The notes under the pieces: model-generated
Seen by the model: only the letters and a program-made list of their open reading frames with translations
Databases searched by the model: none
Told to the model about the DNA's origin: nothing
In this document: piece by piece, positions 5,795 to 7,192 of the stretch
Layout: each line of letters opens with the position of its first letter
Position numbering within the stretch: position 1 is the first letter of the stretch
Source: Bacillota bacterium
Lineage (GTDB): Bacteria; Bacillota; Bacilli; Bacillales; Cytobacillaceae
Assembly (NCBI GenBank): GCA_030705745.1
Contig: JAUZPT010000150.1
Location: 1 to 7,192 of the forward strand
Reading direction: 5' to 3'
DNA length: 7,192 nucleotides
Translations under genes and position numbers: made by a program

Positions 5795-7192
5795 TTAATC
5801 ATTGTCAGCTGGGCTTGGAGCGCTGCTTTCAGGCTGTTTCGCCACTTCATCTGGACTTAAGGCTTTTTTATCTCCAGGATATGGTTTGTCAAATCCTTTT
5901 GTTGCGTACCAAACTGAATGATTCAGCATGTTTGCATTGACATCATCTGGTGATGCCTTCTTCCCGGTAAAAAGAGCCTTATTCTTATTGGACCATTCTG
6001 TCCACTGTGTAGAAAGATCCTTCGTCTGCGGAGTTACATGAGATGTGCTGGCAAGTGCAGCACTATTTGCAGTCGGCTGACCGTTTAAAGTATCAAGCGG
6101 GATTTGGTTTGGTATCACGTTATAAGGCGTAAAGTCCGGCTTGTTTGTAAAGATCTCACTCATCGGCTCTGCAGCTGCATCGTTCTGGTTCATTGCAGGA
6201 AGCCCAAGAATCTGCTCTATACTCCGAACCATGTTAATGACAGTCCAGTAGTGGCTATCAGTAGTTCCTTTTTTCACCCATGGACTAATTACAAATGCTG
6301 GCTCTCGATGGCCGTCTACGTGGTCTAATCCGTTTTGTGCATCGTCTTCCGTAACGAAGATAGCAGTGTCTTTCCAGTACGGACTGTGTGAAATTAGATC
6401 TACAATTTTACCAACAGCCAAGTCATTGTCTGCGACCATTGCCTGCGGTATAGGAGATCCTGAAGCGTTACCGGCGGTATGGTCGTCAATAACCCACATC
6501 GTATTCAATTGTGGTAAATCATGATTCTTTACATGTTTATCAAACTGTTGCTTGAAAATTTCATACCGGTACTGATCGGGTATATTTGTGTCAAACGTTG
6601 GGTACGGTTTATACGTAATCGGCGCAAGCGATGGAATATCATATGTTGCTTGATAGTCTCCAACTGGAACATGAAGCTCACCTTGCTGTTGTCCCGATAG
6701 TTTTAAGTAATCGTTATACCAATCTGTCCATGTGCCGAATTTTTCTGGACCGGTAAAACCAGTTGTATCTTCTCCGAAGTTTTCCACGGATACCTTATGC
6801 TTTAAAGCCTGATCCCAAAGATGGCCAGTAGAGGCATACGCCATTGGATCTCCGGCACCACCCGGATAGCTTCGGACGTTAGCGGTATCTGTTTCTTTAT
6901 CTTCATAGTCTGAATTTGTTCCCTGCATTACCCATTGATGTCCGCTTGCTGACTGGATGCCTGAAACATAGAAATTATCCAATAACGGGTAGGTATTGGC
7001 AAGCTCGTGCAAGTTTGGAGTCACTTTTTTATTGAACTGTGTTAAAGCCGGTTCTCCATTTCCCTTGCCAAGGTCACCGAGTACTTGATCATAGGTACGG
7101 TTTTCTTTAATGATATAGAACACGTGCTTAATTTTTGATGGCTCACCTACTCGTTCAGGCATTGCAACAGGCTTCTTATGGTGACGAGGCTC
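5795..7192 (-). CDS. Phosphoesterase of the phospholipase C/acid phosphatase superfamily (5' end outside window)
   Basis: The frame is open to the window edge: ten more in-frame codons (EPRHHKKPVA) precede the first internal Met at 7162. About 465 residues are seen and the N-terminus is missing. Numbered from that Met, ENRTYD (20-25), SGHQW (73-77), DDHTAG (226-231) and EDDAQNGLDHVDGHR (272-286) are metal-binding and active-site motifs of the phosphoesterase family with an alkaline-phosphatase-like fold. VISPWVKKG (291-299) is a further family hallmark. The domain starts at about residue 11, directly after the missing part. In Bacillaceae this domain often follows a YncE-like beta-propeller in a protein of roughly twice this length, so such a propeller may lie just outside. 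The C-terminus beyond about 430 is a Ser/Pro/Ala- and acid-rich tail ending PADND, probably disordered. It likely cleaves phosphate esters outside the cytoplasm, substrate unknown. It converges on the dextranase gene and shares its terminator. Confidence 0.85.
   Translation of the reverse strand, partial: EPRHHKKPVAMPERVGEPSKIKHVFYIIKENRTYDQVLGDLGKGNGEPALTQFNKKVTPNLHELANTYPLLDNFYVSGIQSASGHQWVMQGTNSDYEDKETDTANVRSYPGGAGDPMAYASTGHLWDQALKHKVSVENFGEDTTGFTGPEKFGTWTDWYNDYLKLSGQQQGELHVPVGDYQATYDIPSLAPITYKPYPTFDTNIPDQYRYEIFKQQFDKHVKNHDLPQLNTMWVIDDHTAGNASGSPIPQAMVADNDLAVGKIVDLISHSPYWKDTAIFVTEDDAQNGLDHVDGHREPAFVISPWVKKGTTDSHYWTVINMVRSIEQILGLPAMNQNDAAAEPMSEIFTNKPDFTPYNVIPNQIPLDTLNGQPTANSAALASTSHVTPQTKDLSTQWTEWSNKNKALFTGKKASPDDVNANMLNHSVWYATKGFDKPYPGDKKALSPDEVAKQPESSAPSPADND

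Noticed and set aside
6104..6328. Plus-strand 74-codon open frame opposite the phosphoesterase gene
   Set aside because: It lies opposite the conserved metal-binding region of the minus-strand gene and shows no recognisable protein features.
1..7192. CRISPR arrays, tRNA or rRNA genes, insertion sequences, riboswitches
   Set aside because: No regularly spaced repeats, cloverleaf-like segments, transposase motifs or recognisable riboswitch cores were seen on either strand.

Overview
The window looks like a chromosomal segment from a low-to-moderate GC Gram-positive bacterium, most likely a Bacillaceae member. The signs are strong AGGAGG/AAGGTGAT-type ribosome binding sites, TTG and GTG starts placed correctly behind them, hairpin-plus-T-run terminators, and protein families typical of that group. 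Species cannot be named from the sequence alone.

Layout. Positions 1-181 are non-coding: the right half of a terminator at the left edge, then a leader with several short perfect palindromes. Positions 182-3609 are a tightly packed + strand operon: two ABC permeases (182-1027, 1024-1803), an ABC ATPase with a TOBE-like tail (1805-2809) and a DeoR/GlpR-type repressor (2806-3609). The gene junctions are a 4-nt overlap, a 1-nt gap and a 4-nt overlap. A fifth member starts inside the repressor gene at 3599. It begins as a PHP-type phosphoesterase, but recognisable PHP sequence stops after about 31 codons, so it is called a pseudogene. The importer is of the polyamine/iron/2-aminoethylphosphonate architectural type. 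No substrate-binding protein is present and the substrate is unknown; a phosphorylated compound is a guess from the DeoR and PHP neighbours.

Positions about 3692-3932 hold AT-rich sequence, candidate promoters and a perfect 13-bp hairpin with a T-run. This hairpin ends only 14 nt before the start codon of an intact glycoside hydrolase family 66 (dextranase-like) gene at 3933-5729. The hydrolase looks like an unrelated unit placed over the broken end of the transporter operon. Its hairpin leader is either the old operon terminator or a transcription attenuator.

A bidirectional terminator (5749-5780) separates it from a convergent, minus-strand phosphoesterase of the phospholipase C/acid phosphatase (alkaline phosphatase-like) superfamily (5795-7192). 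That gene's 5' end lies outside the window.

No CRISPR array, tRNA, rRNA or insertion sequence was recognised. I do not see convincing evidence for a wholly new system. The most noteworthy points are the truncated PHP gene at the dextranase boundary and the terminator-in-leader arrangement of the dextranase gene.
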